38,147 nucleotides of DNA from an uncultured Lachnospiraceae bacterium (GTDB taxonomy: Bacteria > Bacillota > Clostridia > Lachnospirales > Lachnospiraceae), in assembly GCA_947625135.1 (NCBI GenBank), contig CANQNE010000023.1:1-38147 (forward strand), given 5' to 3'. The position numbers and the translations under genes are program-made. The notes below the pieces were generated by a model. The model was not told the origin of the DNA and searched no databases. It was given only the letters and a program-made list of their open reading frames with translations. Shown here piece by piece: positions 7,918 through 16,401 of this stretch (its first letter is position 1; every line of letters starts with the position of its first letter).

Positions 7918-10041
7918 ATGGATGATCAGAACATACAGGAGCTGCGAAAGCGCATGCAGTATATTACCACAATGGGCCCGGTGCTAAATAAGAAGGCGCT
8001 CTATACAGATACTTCGGAGGCCTACTGCAGTCCATGGAACGTGTCTGCGGGAGAGATGCTGACTCTCCGGTTCCGCACAGGCAGGGACAACGTTGACGCA
8101 GTGTATGTGGTTACAAAAAATGACCGTTCCCGGATGAAAAAGACACTGACAAAGAACGGATTCGACTATTATGAGGCAAAGCTTGTGATGACCGAGGAAC
8201 CCCTGCGCTATTATTTTGAGATTTCCTATCTGGGGCATGCGTACTTTTACACCAGCAACGGCGTATCGGAGCACATGGAGGATCGGTATTCTTTTGCGGT
8301 TCTGCCCGGCTTTTACGTGCCGGACTGGGCAAAGGGCGCAGTGATGTACCAGATTTTTGTGGACCGGTTCCGGAACGGCGATCCTTCCAATGATGTGGAG
8401 GATCGGGAATACATTTACGTAGGAGACGGTACCCGAAAGATCACGGACTGGGCGAAATACCCGGACGCCATGGATGTAAACTGTTTTTACGGCGGGGATC
8501 TTCAGGGTGTAAAGGATAAGCTGGATTATCTGCAGAATCTTGGCGTGGAAGTGATCTATTTTAATCCTCTGTTTGTCTCTCCCTCCAATCATAAATATGA
8601 TATCCAGGATTATGATTATATCGATCCTCATTTCGGGAAGATTGTGGAGGACGGCGGCAAGACGCTGGATTCGTGGGAGAACAGCAACAGATACGCGGCC
8701 AAATATATCCAGCGTGTGACCGATCTGAAAAATCTGGAGGCGTCCAATCAATTCTTTGCGGAACTGGTAGAGGAGATACATAAGCGGGGCATGCGGGTGA
8801 TTCTGGACGGAGTATTCAATCACTGCGGTTCCTTCAACAAATGGATGGATCGGGAGCAGATCTATGAGGGGAAAGAGGACTATGTTCCCGGCGCCTATGT
8901 TTCTCAGGACAGTCCTTATCACGATTATTTCCGGTTTTTCAGTGAAAGGTGGCCATATAACGGCAGCTATGACGGATGGTGGGGTCATGACACCTTACCC
9001 AAGCTGAATTATGAGGGTTCGAAAAAGCTGCATGACGAGATCCTCCGGATCGCTGCAAAATGGGTGTCAAAGCCCTATAATGTAGATGGATGGCGGCTGG
9101 ATGTAGCGGCGGATCTGGGACACAGTACGGAATACAATCACAGATTCTGGCAGGATTTTCGACAGGCAGTGCGAAAAGCCAATCCGGAAGCGCTGATCCT
9201 GGCGGAGCATTACGGCGATCCCAGCTCCTGGCTGCAGGGGGATCAATGGGATTCGGTCATGAACTATGACGCCTTCATGGAGCCGGTGACATGGTATCTA
9301 ACAGGGATGCAGAAGCACAGCGACGAGTATCGGGGAGACCTGAAAAACAATCTGACCCATTTTCAGAATGTGATGCGCCAAAATATGAGCTGCTTCAGCA
9401 ACGGCCCGCTTCTGGCCGCTATGAATGAGCTTTCCAACCATGATCATTCCCGGTTTCTCACCCGCACGAACGAAAAAGTGGGCAGAACGGGGACGCTGGG
9501 GCCGGAGGCTGCCAATACCGGCGTACAGGTTGGCGTGCTGCGGGAGGCAGTAGTCATTCAGATGACATGGCCCGGCGCGCCGACGATCTATTACGGGGAC
9601 GAGGCGGGACTCTGCGGGTTTACCGATCCGGACAACCGCCGCACTTACCCGTGGGGAAAAGAAGATTTTGAACTGGTAGAATTCCACAGGGATGCCATTA
9701 AGATGCACAAAAAATATCCTGTGCTGAAATACGGCTCGATAGAGTTTCTTCCATGCAGTCAGGAGATCCTCTGCTATGGCAGATTTACGCTGGAGGAGCA
9801 GGTAGTCGTCGCCGTCAATAATTTTATGGAAGAAAAAGAGGTAGAAATTTCTGTCTGGTACACAGGTATGCCGAAGGAGACCACGATGGTGCAGATTATG
9901 GAGACCAACGAACGGGGTTATTCCATCGGAAAACTGAACTGGGATGTGAAGGGCGGCAGACTGAATATCTCTATGGCGCCTCAGTCGGCGATGGTATTTT
10001 ATCGCAGAGATCCGGTAACGGAAAGGAATGAACAGGAATAG
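7918..10041 (+). CDS. GH13 glycoside hydrolase, neopullulanase/maltogenic amylase-like
   Basis: This 707-residue enzyme probably cleaves alpha-1,4 (and perhaps alpha-1,6) bonds in malto-oligosaccharides or cyclodextrins in the cytosol, as there is no signal peptide. Residues about 1-130 look like the N-terminal CBM34-type domain of neopullulanases. The barrel then starts at MYQIFVDRFRNGDPSND. Conserved regions are DGVFNHCG, GWRLDVA with the nucleophile Asp395, LAEHYG with the acid/base Glu430, and SNHDHSR with the transition-state stabiliser Asp509. A short beta-sandwich domain ends the protein. The ATG at 7918 is preceded only by a weak GAAAGG. A TATAAT at 7878-7883 may be part of its promoter. 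It overlaps nothing; the next gene starts about 10 bases after its stop. Exact substrate specificity is uncertain. Confidence 0.92.
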   Translation: MDDQNIQELRKRMQYITTMGPVLNKKALYTDTSEAYCSPWNVSAGEMLTLRFRTGRDNVDAVYVVTKNDRSRMKKTLTKNGFDYYEAKLVMTEEPLRYYFEISYLGHAYFYTSNGVSEHMEDRYSFAVLPGFYVPDWAKGAVMYQIFVDRFRNGDPSNDVEDREYIYVGDGTRKITDWAKYPDAMDVNCFYGGDLQGVKDKLDYLQNLGVEVIYFNPLFVSPSNHKYDIQDYDYIDPHFGKIVEDGGKTLDSWENSNRYAAKYIQRVTDLKNLEASNQFFAELVEEIHKRGMRVILDGVFNHCGSFNKWMDREQIYEGKEDYVPGAYVSQDSPYHDYFRFFSERWPYNGSYDGWWGHDTLPKLNYEGSKKLHDEILRIAAKWVSKPYNVDGWRLDVAADLGHSTEYNHRFWQDFRQAVRKANPEALILAEHYGDPSSWLQGDQWDSVMNYDAFMEPVTWYLTGMQKHSDEYRGDLKNNLTHFQNVMRQNMSCFSNGPLLAAMNELSNHDHSRFLTRTNEKVGRTGTLGPEAANTGVQVGVLREAVVIQMTWPGAPTIYYGDEAGLCGFTDPDNRRTYPWGKEDFELVEFHRDAIKMHKKYPVLKYGSIEFLPCSQEILCYGRFTLEEQVVVAVNNFMEEKEVEISVWYTGMPKETTMVQIMETNERGYSIGKLNWDVKGGRLNISMAPQSAMVFYRRDPVTERNEQE

Positions 10042-10051
10042 GACGGCGCGT

Positions 10052-11830
10052 ATGAATATTTTACTGGCGGCAGTGAATGCAAAATACATCCATTCCAATC
10101 CGGCGATCTACAGCCTGCGCAGTGCATGCGGACATAAGAAGTCTGTGACTTTAGCGGAATATACGATCAATCATCAGCAGGAGAAGGTGCTGGCGGACAT
10201 TTATGAGAGAAAGCCGGATGTGCTGGCATTCTCCTGCTATATTTGGAATATTTCCTTTATTGAACAGCTGGCTGCCGATCTGTCCCGGCTGCGGCCTGAC
10301 CTGCCGATCTGGCTGGGCGGTCCGGAGGTCTCCTGTCACTGCCGGGAGGTGCTTCAGCGAATGCCCGGAGTGAAGGGGATCATGCGGGGAGAAGGAGAAA
10401 AAACGTTTGCGCAGCTGGCAAACCATTATACAGAGCATACGCCTGCCCTGACGCAAATCCCGGGAATCTGCTTTCGAGAGGGAGACACGCTGTATGACAA
10501 CGGGGAACCTCTGCCGGTGGAGCTGGACAGCCTGTCCTTCTGGGGCCCGGAGGTTTTGAACGATGGGGCCGAAAATCGGATCATATACTATGAATCCGGC
10601 AGAGGATGTCCGTTTTCCTGCAGCTACTGCCTGTCCTCTCTGGATAAAGCCGTGCGGTTCCGCAGTTTGGAGCTTGTAAAGCAGGAGGTGCTTTATTTTT
10701 TAGAAAAAAAGGTGCCCCGGGTGAAATTTATTGACCGCACCTTTAATTGTGACAGGAAGCGGGCCTTGGAGATCTGGGAGTTTATCAAAAACCACCATAA
10801 CGGGGTCACCTGCTTTCATTTTGAGGTGGACGGAGATCTTCTGGATGAGGCGTCTCTGGCTCTGCTGGAAACGATGCCGGCGGGTGTAGTGCAGCTGGAG
10901 ATCGGCGTCCAGACGACCAATCCCCGGACTCTTGAGGAGATCCGGCGGAAGACAGATCAGGAGCAGCTGTTTTACGCCGTAAAACGGCTGACAGCAAAAA
11001 ACCATGTCCACTGCCATCTCGATCTGATCGCCGGTCTGCCCTATGAAGATTATGACAGCTTCCGCAGATCTTTTGATCAGGTCTTCGCGCTTGGCCCCCA
11101 TCAGCTGCAGCTGGGATTTTTGAAGGTGCTGAAGGGCACTTACATGGAGGAGATGGCGGAAGCATATCAGTTGAAATACAAAAGCGCGCCTCCTTATGAG
11201 GTGCTTTCCACAAAATGGTTGTCCTATGAGCAGATCATCCGGCTGAAGGGCGTGGAGGAGATGACGGAGATCTATGCGAACAGCAATCAGTTTTGCCTGA
11301 CCTTGCAGGCGCTGCTTGGGCAGGCTGCGCCCCGGTCTGTCCCGCAATCTGTTCAGGGGCGGGCCCCGCAGTTTACCTCACCTTTTGCTTTTTTTGAAGC
11401 GCTGGCGGATTTTTATAAGCAAAAGGGGCTGGCGGCAGTCAGCCACAGCAGACTGCGCCGCTATGAGATCCTGATGGCATTTTACCGGACGGCGGTGGAG
11501 GAGCGAAGGGACAGCCTCAATGGGGAACCGCTGGCCGAGGAGGAGCTGAAGCTGCTTCTGGCGCTGGACCTGTACGCCAGAGAGCTTTGCAAGAGCAGGC
11601 CGGACTGGGCTCCCTCCCTTGATCGCCGCAAAGAGGATATACGGAGATTTTATCAGCAGGAGACGCAGGAATGGCGGTATCTGCAGGCTTATCATGGTTT
11701 TACGGCGCCACAGCTGAGCCGTATGACTCATTTGGAGCCTTTACCGGAAGGCGGCGGGGTGTTATTTGATTACCGCAGCAGAGATCCCGTCACCGGGAAT
11801 GTGCGGATGATATGGCTGCCGGAATTATGA
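10052..11830 (+). CDS. B12-binding domain radical SAM protein (DUF4080 type)
   Basis: The protein has 592 residues. The N-terminal 130 or so residues form a cobalamin-binding Rossmann-like domain (MNILLAAVNAKYIHSNPAIY, then IWLGGPEVSC). The radical SAM core carries the 4Fe-4S motif CPFSCSYC with Cys186, Cys190 and Cys193, and a later stretch LEIGVQTTNPRTLEEIRRKT typical of the fold. The C-terminal part of about 200 residues fits DUF4080. Family members are believed to use B12 and SAM, but the reaction of this group is not known. The start at 10052 follows AGGA at 10040-10043, which overlaps the stop of the GH13 gene. An ATG at 10028 would overlap that gene and is less well placed. The coupling to GH13 may be only positional. 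Confidence 0.88.
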   Translation: MNILLAAVNAKYIHSNPAIYSLRSACGHKKSVTLAEYTINHQQEKVLADIYERKPDVLAFSCYIWNISFIEQLAADLSRLRPDLPIWLGGPEVSCHCREVLQRMPGVKGIMRGEGEKTFAQLANHYTEHTPALTQIPGICFREGDTLYDNGEPLPVELDSLSFWGPEVLNDGAENRIIYYESGRGCPFSCSYCLSSLDKAVRFRSLELVKQEVLYFLEKKVPRVKFIDRTFNCDRKRALEIWEFIKNHHNGVTCFHFEVDGDLLDEASLALLETMPAGVVQLEIGVQTTNPRTLEEIRRKTDQEQLFYAVKRLTAKNHVHCHLDLIAGLPYEDYDSFRRSFDQVFALGPHQLQLGFLKVLKGTYMEEMAEAYQLKYKSAPPYEVLSTKWLSYEQIIRLKGVEEMTEIYANSNQFCLTLQALLGQAAPRSVPQSVQGRAPQFTSPFAFFEALADFYKQKGLAAVSHSRLRRYEILMAFYRTAVEERRDSLNGEPLAEEELKLLLALDLYARELCKSRPDWAPSLDRRKEDIRRFYQQETQEWRYLQAYHGFTAPQLSRMTHLEPLPEGGGVLFDYRSRDPVTGNVRMIWLPEL

Positions 11831-11835
11831 AATGC

Positions 11836-11864
11836 TTGCAACTTTGCAGGAAATGTCATAAGAT
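11836..11864 (+). promoter_or_regulatory. Promoter upstream of the small membrane peptide
   Basis: TTGCAA at 11836-11841 and TAAGAT at 11859-11864 are separated by 17 bases, just after the stop of the radical SAM gene. It would drive the 32-residue peptide and possibly the AIR-synthase-like gene and those after it. Confidence 0.45.
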
Positions 11865-11901
11865 AGAACTAATTGAAATTCATTGGATAGTGAGGCGTAC
11901 T

Positions 11902-12000
11902 ATGTTTAATAAGAAAAAACAAAAAGTGATTTCTGCCGTGATTATTGCGATTGTGGTTCTGGCTATGGTGCTGGCGCCGATTCTTTCTTACCTGATCTGA
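11902..12000 (+). CDS. Small single-pass membrane peptide (32 residues)
   Basis: A 32-residue product starts with the basic stretch MFNKKKQK and continues as one hydrophobic helix (residues about 9-31). The ATG at 11902 is preceded by TGAGG at 11891-11895 with six bases of spacing, and a promoter candidate lies 40-65 bases upstream. The positive-inside head predicts an N-in topology. Short proteins of this type are common in clostridia but mostly uncharacterised. I do not recognise a function. A longer in-frame extension upstream lacks a ribosome binding site. It sits 54 bases ahead of the AIR-synthase-like gene. Confidence 0.6.
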   Translation: MFNKKKQKVISAVIIAIVVLAMVLAPILSYLI

Positions 12001-12054
12001 GCAGTTTGTGACAGAGCGGATGAGAGGCAGAAGTAATCAGGAGCAGGTGAAAAA

Positions 12055-13041
12055 ATGAAGATCGGAAAAATATCGGAAACAGTGTTAAAGCGAACCGTAC
12101 TGCGCTCCCTTGATTTTAAACGCAGCGATGTGCTGACCGGAGCCGGGGTAGGGGAGGACTGCGCCGCTTTGCAGACAGATGCGGATGAAGTGCTTGTGCT
12201 GTCCACGGACCCCATAACCGGCGCGGAAGAAAATATCGGCACCCTTGCGGTGCATACCACTGTGAATGATCTGGCCTCCTCTGGCGCGGAGCCGGTGGGG
12301 ATTTTGGTGTCGATACTGCTTCCCCCAAGCACGGAGGAAGCCGGACTCCGGCAGATGATGCAGGAGATGCAGGAGGCATGCGCCCGGCTGCAGATACAGA
12401 TCCTGGGGGGACATACCGAGGTGACTGAGGTGGTTACCCGGCCTGTACTGACGGTGACGGGTGTGGCAAAGGTGAAGAAGGACCGGTTTTTGTCTACTGG
12501 GGGGATCGAGCCGGGAGAGGATCTGATCGTCACAAAGTGGATCGGTCTGGAGGGTACCTCCATTGCGGCCAGAGCCCGCAGGGAACAGCTGCTGGAGCGA
12601 TATCCCAAAGCTATGGTGGAGGACAGCGCGCAGTTTGACCGCTATCTTTCTATCCTGCCGGAGGCCCGGATCGCGGCATCCCTTGGCGCAAGCGCCATGC
12701 ACGATGTGACGGAAGGCGGCATTTTCGGCGCGCTCTGGGAGATGGCGGAGGCTTCCGGCATCGGGCTGGAAGCGGATCTGAAGCGGATCCCCATCCGGCA
12801 GGAGACAGTGGAGATCTGCAATCTGCTGGATATGAATCCTTACGGGCTGGTTTCCGGAGGAAGCCTGCTGATCGCGGCAAAGGACGGGAACCGTATTGTA
12901 GAAGCCCTTGAGAAAGCAGGGATCCCGGCAGCTATCGTGGGCAGGACAACGGCGGGCAATGATCGGATTATCAAAAACGACGGGGAACGGCGTTATCTGG
13001 AGCCGCCCCGGAGTGATGAACTGTATAAACTCTATAAATAA
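12055..13041 (+). CDS. AIR synthase-related protein (PurM/HypE fold)
   Basis: The 328-residue protein has the two-domain AIR synthase fold shared by PurM, HypE, ThiL and SelD. GAGVGEDCAAL near residue 29 and DPITGAEENIGTLAVHTTVNDLASSGAEP near 61 form the ATP and metal site. GGHTEVTEVV near 119 and HDVTEGGIFGALWEM near 221 are further family motifs. Its GEDCAAL and HDVTEGG pattern is closer to HypE-like stand-alone proteins than to true PurM, but no hydrogenase maturation genes are nearby. The reaction is therefore unknown; a phosphate-transferring ATPase step is the family expectation. Translation starts at 12055 after AGGTG. The Lrp-type regulator begins 22 bases later. Confidence 0.85.
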   Translation: MKIGKISETVLKRTVLRSLDFKRSDVLTGAGVGEDCAALQTDADEVLVLSTDPITGAEENIGTLAVHTTVNDLASSGAEPVGILVSILLPPSTEEAGLRQMMQEMQEACARLQIQILGGHTEVTEVVTRPVLTVTGVAKVKKDRFLSTGGIEPGEDLIVTKWIGLEGTSIAARARREQLLERYPKAMVEDSAQFDRYLSILPEARIAASLGASAMHDVTEGGIFGALWEMAEASGIGLEADLKRIPIRQETVEICNLLDMNPYGLVSGGSLLIAAKDGNRIVEALEKAGIPAAIVGRTTAGNDRIIKNDGERRYLEPPRSDELYKLYK

Positions 13042-13063
13042 GCGGATAAAAGTGGAGGAAGCT

Positions 13064-13555
13064 ATGAAAGAGGCAAGAGAAAAGATTTTGATGATGCTGG
13101 AAAAAAACAGCAGAATCGACCTGCATGAGCTGGCGGTGATGCTGGGCATGGAGGAGGCCGCCATTGCAAATGAGATCGCGGATATGGAAAAAGAGGAGAT
13201 TATATGCGGCTATCACACCATGATCAACTGGGAGAGGACAAACAATGAAAAGGTGACGGCGCTGATCGAGGTGCGGGTAACGCCCCAGCGGGGACAGGGC
13301 TTCGATCGCATTGCGGAACGCATCTACCATTATCCCGAAGTGCAGTCGGTGTATCTCATTTCCGGCGGCTATGATCTGCTTGTGACTATCGACGGAAAGA
13401 CGCTGCGGGAGGTTTCCCAGTTTGTGTCGGACAAGCTCTCAACTCTGGAGTATGTGCTCAGCACGGCAACCTATTTTATTTTGAAGAAATACAAGGATCA
13501 CGGAACTGTAATGTCGAAGAAACGGGAAGATGAAAGGATGTTGGTGACGCCGTGA
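13064..13555 (+). CDS. Lrp/AsnC family transcriptional regulator
   Basis: The 163-residue protein has an N-terminal winged helix-turn-helix (residues about 1-60, with SRIDLHELAVMLGMEEAAIANEIADMEKE). A C-terminal RAM ligand-binding domain follows, with VQSVYLISGGYDLLVTIDGK typical of the family. The start at 13064 follows a clear GGAGG at 13054-13058. The stop overlaps the GTG start of the next gene (GTGA), so it is translationally coupled to an aminotransferase. This pairing is common in Firmicutes and suggests it controls that gene in response to an amino acid, which is inference. Confidence 0.9.
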   Translation: MKEAREKILMMLEKNSRIDLHELAVMLGMEEAAIANEIADMEKEEIICGYHTMINWERTNNEKVTALIEVRVTPQRGQGFDRIAERIYHYPEVQSVYLISGGYDLLVTIDGKTLREVSQFVSDKLSTLEYVLSTATYFILKKYKDHGTVMSKKREDERMLVTP

Positions 13556-14724
13556 GAGATCCTTTGAACAAAAAAATTACGGAAGTAGAGCCCTCCGGCA
13601 TCCGGAAGTTTTTTGATATCGTAAGCGAAATGGAGGACGCCATTTCCCTTGGTGTGGGCGAGCCGGATTTTGATACTCCGTGGCACATCCGGGACGAGGG
13701 TATTTATGCGCTGGAGAGAGGACGTACCTTTTATACCTCTAATGCAGGGCTGAAGGAGCTGCGGGAGGAGATCTGCAATTATCTGAAACGCAGGCTGGGG
13801 CTTACGTATTCTCCCATGAAGGAAACCCTTGTGACGGTGGGCGGCAGCGAGGCCATCGATCTGGCTATGCGGTCCATGCTGGATCCGGGGGACGAGGTAC
13901 TCATTCCCCAGCCAAGTTATGTTTCCTATCTGCCCTGCGCTTATATGGCGGACGGTGTACCGGTGATCATCGAACTGCAGGCGGAAAACGACTTTAAACT
14001 GACAAAGGAAGAACTGGAGGCGGCCATCACGCCGAAGACGAAGATCCTGGTTCTGCCCTTTCCCAACAACCCTACCGGCGCCATTATGACAAAGGAGGAG
14101 TTGGAGCCCATTGCCCAGGTGGTACGGGAGCATGATCTGTTTGTACTCTCCGACGAGATTTATTCGGAGCTTACATACGACAGTGAGCATACTTCCATCG
14201 CGTCCCTGCCGGGCATGCGGGAGCGGACCGTTGTGATCAACGGCTTTTCCAAGGCTTATGCCATGACGGGCTGGCGGCTGGGCTATGCCTGCGGACCGGA
14301 GAGGATCCTTTCGCAGATGTTAAAGCTCCATCAGTTTGCCATTATGTGCGCCCCCACCAACAGCCAGTATGCGGCGGTTTCCGCGCTGCGAAACGGAGAC
14401 GATGACGTGGTCCGGATGCGGGAGGCCTATAATCAGAGAAGACGGTTCCTGATGCACCGCTTTCAGGAGATGGGTCTGGATTGCTTTGAACCCTTCGGCG
14501 CATTTTATGTATTCCCCTGCATTAAGGAGTTTGGCATGACCAGCGATGAGTTTGCCACGGCTCTTCTGGAGGCGGAAAAAGTGGCGGTGGTGCCGGGAAC
14601 GGCATTTGGTTCCTGCGGAGAGGGATTTGTGCGGATTTCTTACGCCTATTCACTGGATAATCTGCGGCTCGCACTGAACCGGATCCAGCGTTTTATCGAG
14701 AACTTGCGGGAGAAACAGTCTTAG
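13552..14724 (+). CDS. PLP-dependent class I/II aminotransferase
   Basis: The 390-residue enzyme is of the aspartate aminotransferase fold (type I, subgroup I-gamma-like). SLGVGEPDFDTP opens the N-terminal arm. FPNNPTGAIM contains the asparagine that contacts the PLP ring, SDEIYSELTYD follows, and NGFSKAYAMTGWRLGY carries the PLP Schiff-base Lys234. It starts at a GTG overlapping the stop of the Lrp/AsnC gene. Substrate cannot be determined; aromatic or aspartate-type amino acids are typical for close relatives. trmL begins 12 bases after its stop. Confidence 0.92.
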   Translation: MRDPLNKKITEVEPSGIRKFFDIVSEMEDAISLGVGEPDFDTPWHIRDEGIYALERGRTFYTSNAGLKELREEICNYLKRRLGLTYSPMKETLVTVGGSEAIDLAMRSMLDPGDEVLIPQPSYVSYLPCAYMADGVPVIIELQAENDFKLTKEELEAAITPKTKILVLPFPNNPTGAIMTKEELEPIAQVVREHDLFVLSDEIYSELTYDSEHTSIASLPGMRERTVVINGFSKAYAMTGWRLGYACGPERILSQMLKLHQFAIMCAPTNSQYAAVSALRNGDDDVVRMREAYNQRRRFLMHRFQEMGLDCFEPFGAFYVFPCIKEFGMTSDEFATALLEAEKVAVVPGTAFGSCGEGFVRISYAYSLDNLRLALNRIQRFIENLREKQS

Positions 14725-14736
14725 AACAGGGGAAAC

Positions 14737-15240
14737 ATGCTGAACATTGTGTTATATGAACCGGAGATCCCGGCAAATACAGGCAATATCGGGCGCACCT
14801 GCGCGGCCACGGGAACGAGGCTCCATCTCATTGAACCCATGGGGTTCAGGCTGACGGAAAAGGAGATCAGACGTGCGGGCATGGATTATTGGGAACAGTT
14901 GGATGTGACCCGTTATATAAATTTTCAGGAATTTCTGGAAAAAAATCCCAATGCAAAATTGTATATGGCAACCACCAAGGCAAAGAAAATCTATACGGAA
15001 GTGCGCTATGAGCCGGACTGCTATCTGATGTTCGGAAAGGAAAGCGCGGGGATCCCGGAGGAACTGCTGGTCCGGTATGAAGATACGGCCATCCGCATCC
15101 CTATGGGAGACGGGATCCGATCCCTGAATCTGTCAAATTCGGCTGCCATTGTTCTTTATGAAGCCCTGCGGCAGAACCAATTTGCCGGTATGCAGCTGCA
15201 GGGAGATCTTCACAGACTTCATTGGCGGCAGGAGGGGTGA
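14737..15240 (+). CDS. trmL: tRNA (cytidine/uridine-34-2'-O)-methyltransferase TrmL
   Basis: This SPOUT-class enzyme methylates the ribose of wobble nucleotide 34 in certain leucine tRNAs, using SAM. At 167 residues it is normal for the small TrmL group. The N-terminal EPEIPANTGNIGRTCAATG is the family signature. The C-terminal trefoil knot is seen as FGKESAGIPEELL, IRIPMG and SLNLSNSAAIVLYEALRQ. A GGGGA site precedes the ATG. It is separated by only six bases from the following methyltransferase, so they are co-transcribed. Confidence 0.93.
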   Translation: MLNIVLYEPEIPANTGNIGRTCAATGTRLHLIEPMGFRLTEKEIRRAGMDYWEQLDVTRYINFQEFLEKNPNAKLYMATTKAKKIYTEVRYEPDCYLMFGKESAGIPEELLVRYEDTAIRIPMGDGIRSLNLSNSAAIVLYEALRQNQFAGMQLQGDLHRLHWRQEG

Positions 15241-15246
15241 GCGGTT

Positions 15247-16128
15247 ATGTGGACAGCGGACAGATGGAATTCTTATGAGATGCTGGATACCTCCGGCGGC
15301 GAGAAACTGGAGAGGTGGGGCAGGTATCTCCTTGTGCGTCCGGATCCTCAGGTGATCTGGAATACGCCCCGCATCAATCCGGGGTGGCAAAAAAGAAACG
15401 GACATTACCACCGCAGCAGCAAAGGCGGCGGGGACTGGGAATTTTTTGATCTGCCCGAGCAGTGGGAGATTGGATATGAACTGCAGCTGGGCAAAAAGCT
15501 GACGTTCCGCTTAAAGCCTTTCAAGTTCAAGCATACCGGTTTATTCCCGGAACAGGCGGTAAACTGGGAATGGTTCTCAGAGCGGATCAGGCATGCGGGG
15601 CGCCCTGTGAAGGTGCTGAATCTGTTTGCCTATACCGGCGGCGCCACTCTTGCGGCGGCGGCAGCGGGAGCGCAGGTGACCCATGTGGACGCGTCCAAGG
15701 GCATGGTAGGCTGGGCAAAGGAAAACGCCAGAGTCTCCGGGCTGGAAGAAGCGCCCATCCGCTGGCTTGTGGATGACTGCGTAAAATTTGTGGAGCGGGA
15801 GATCCGCCGGGGTAATACTTATGACGGAATCATTATGGATCCGCCTTCCTACGGCAGAGGGCCAAAGGGTGAGGTTTGGAAGATTGAGGACGCCGTATTC
15901 CCCCTTGTGCAGCTTTGTACCCGGCTTTTATCAAAAAAGCCGCTGTTTTTTCTGATCAATTCGTACACTACAGGGCTGGCGCCGGCGACGCTGCATTATA
16001 TGCTTTCCTTGACTGTGGGGGATAAGTACGGCGGCATCGTGGAGGCGGAGGAGATTGGTCTTCCCGTAACAGAGAGCGGGCTGGTACTGCCCTGCGGCGC
16101 TTCGGGCAGATGGAGCAATCAGATGTAA
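15247..16128 (+). CDS. Class I SAM-dependent methyltransferase, RlmI/RlmK-like
   Basis: The 293-residue protein has a SAM-binding Rossmann fold with VLNLFAYTGGATLAAAAAGAQVTHVDASKGMVGWAKEN (motifs I and II, residues about 120-160) and the catalytic-loop DPPSYGRG near 198. These match the Methyltrans_SAM group that methylates cytosine C5 in 23S rRNA. It lacks the N-terminal PUA domain of E. coli RlmI, so the exact target is uncertain. It follows trmL directly and is followed by terminator hairpins at 16216-16239 and 16320-16357. Confidence 0.85.
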   Translation: MWTADRWNSYEMLDTSGGEKLERWGRYLLVRPDPQVIWNTPRINPGWQKRNGHYHRSSKGGGDWEFFDLPEQWEIGYELQLGKKLTFRLKPFKFKHTGLFPEQAVNWEWFSERIRHAGRPVKVLNLFAYTGGATLAAAAAGAQVTHVDASKGMVGWAKENARVSGLEEAPIRWLVDDCVKFVEREIRRGNTYDGIIMDPPSYGRGPKGEVWKIEDAVFPLVQLCTRLLSKKPLFFLINSYTTGLAPATLHYMLSLTVGDKYGGIVEAEEIGLPVTESGLVLPCGASGRWSNQM

Positions 16129-16215
16129 GGTCAGGCAACAAAGTCCCTTTCCCGGCATAATCTAAACTGTAAGCCGGCTGTATCGACTTTGACAGGGCAG
16201 CCTTACATATCGCAG

Positions 16216-16239
16216 CCGTTTTGCCCCAACGGGGTTTTT
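16216..16239 (+). terminator. Terminator after the RlmI-like gene
   Basis: CCGTT and AACGG pair around TTGCCCC and are followed by GGTTTTT. An alternative CCCC/GGGG pairing is possible. It lies about 90 bases after the stop of the methyltransferase gene. Confidence 0.6.
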
Positions 16240-16319
16240 ACAGAGATTGGAAGAAGTATCGCGGAACAAGGAATAGGTAAGGTACTGTTGTACGGGTGCT
16301 TATATTATAAATATCAATA

Positions 16320-16357
16320 AAAAACAAGACTGCTCATGCGGGCAGCCTTGTTTTTTT
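16320..16357. terminator. Bidirectional terminator between two converging genes
   Basis: AACAAGACTGC and GCAGCCTTGTT form a stem with one mismatch, flanked by an A run on the left and seven T residues on the right. It can therefore end transcription from the methyltransferase operon (plus) and from the hemolysin III-like gene (minus). Confidence 0.8.
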
Positions 16358-16401
16358 CTCGGACAATGTCCTTAAAGTGGAAGAAAAACGTATTAGAAAA
16401 T

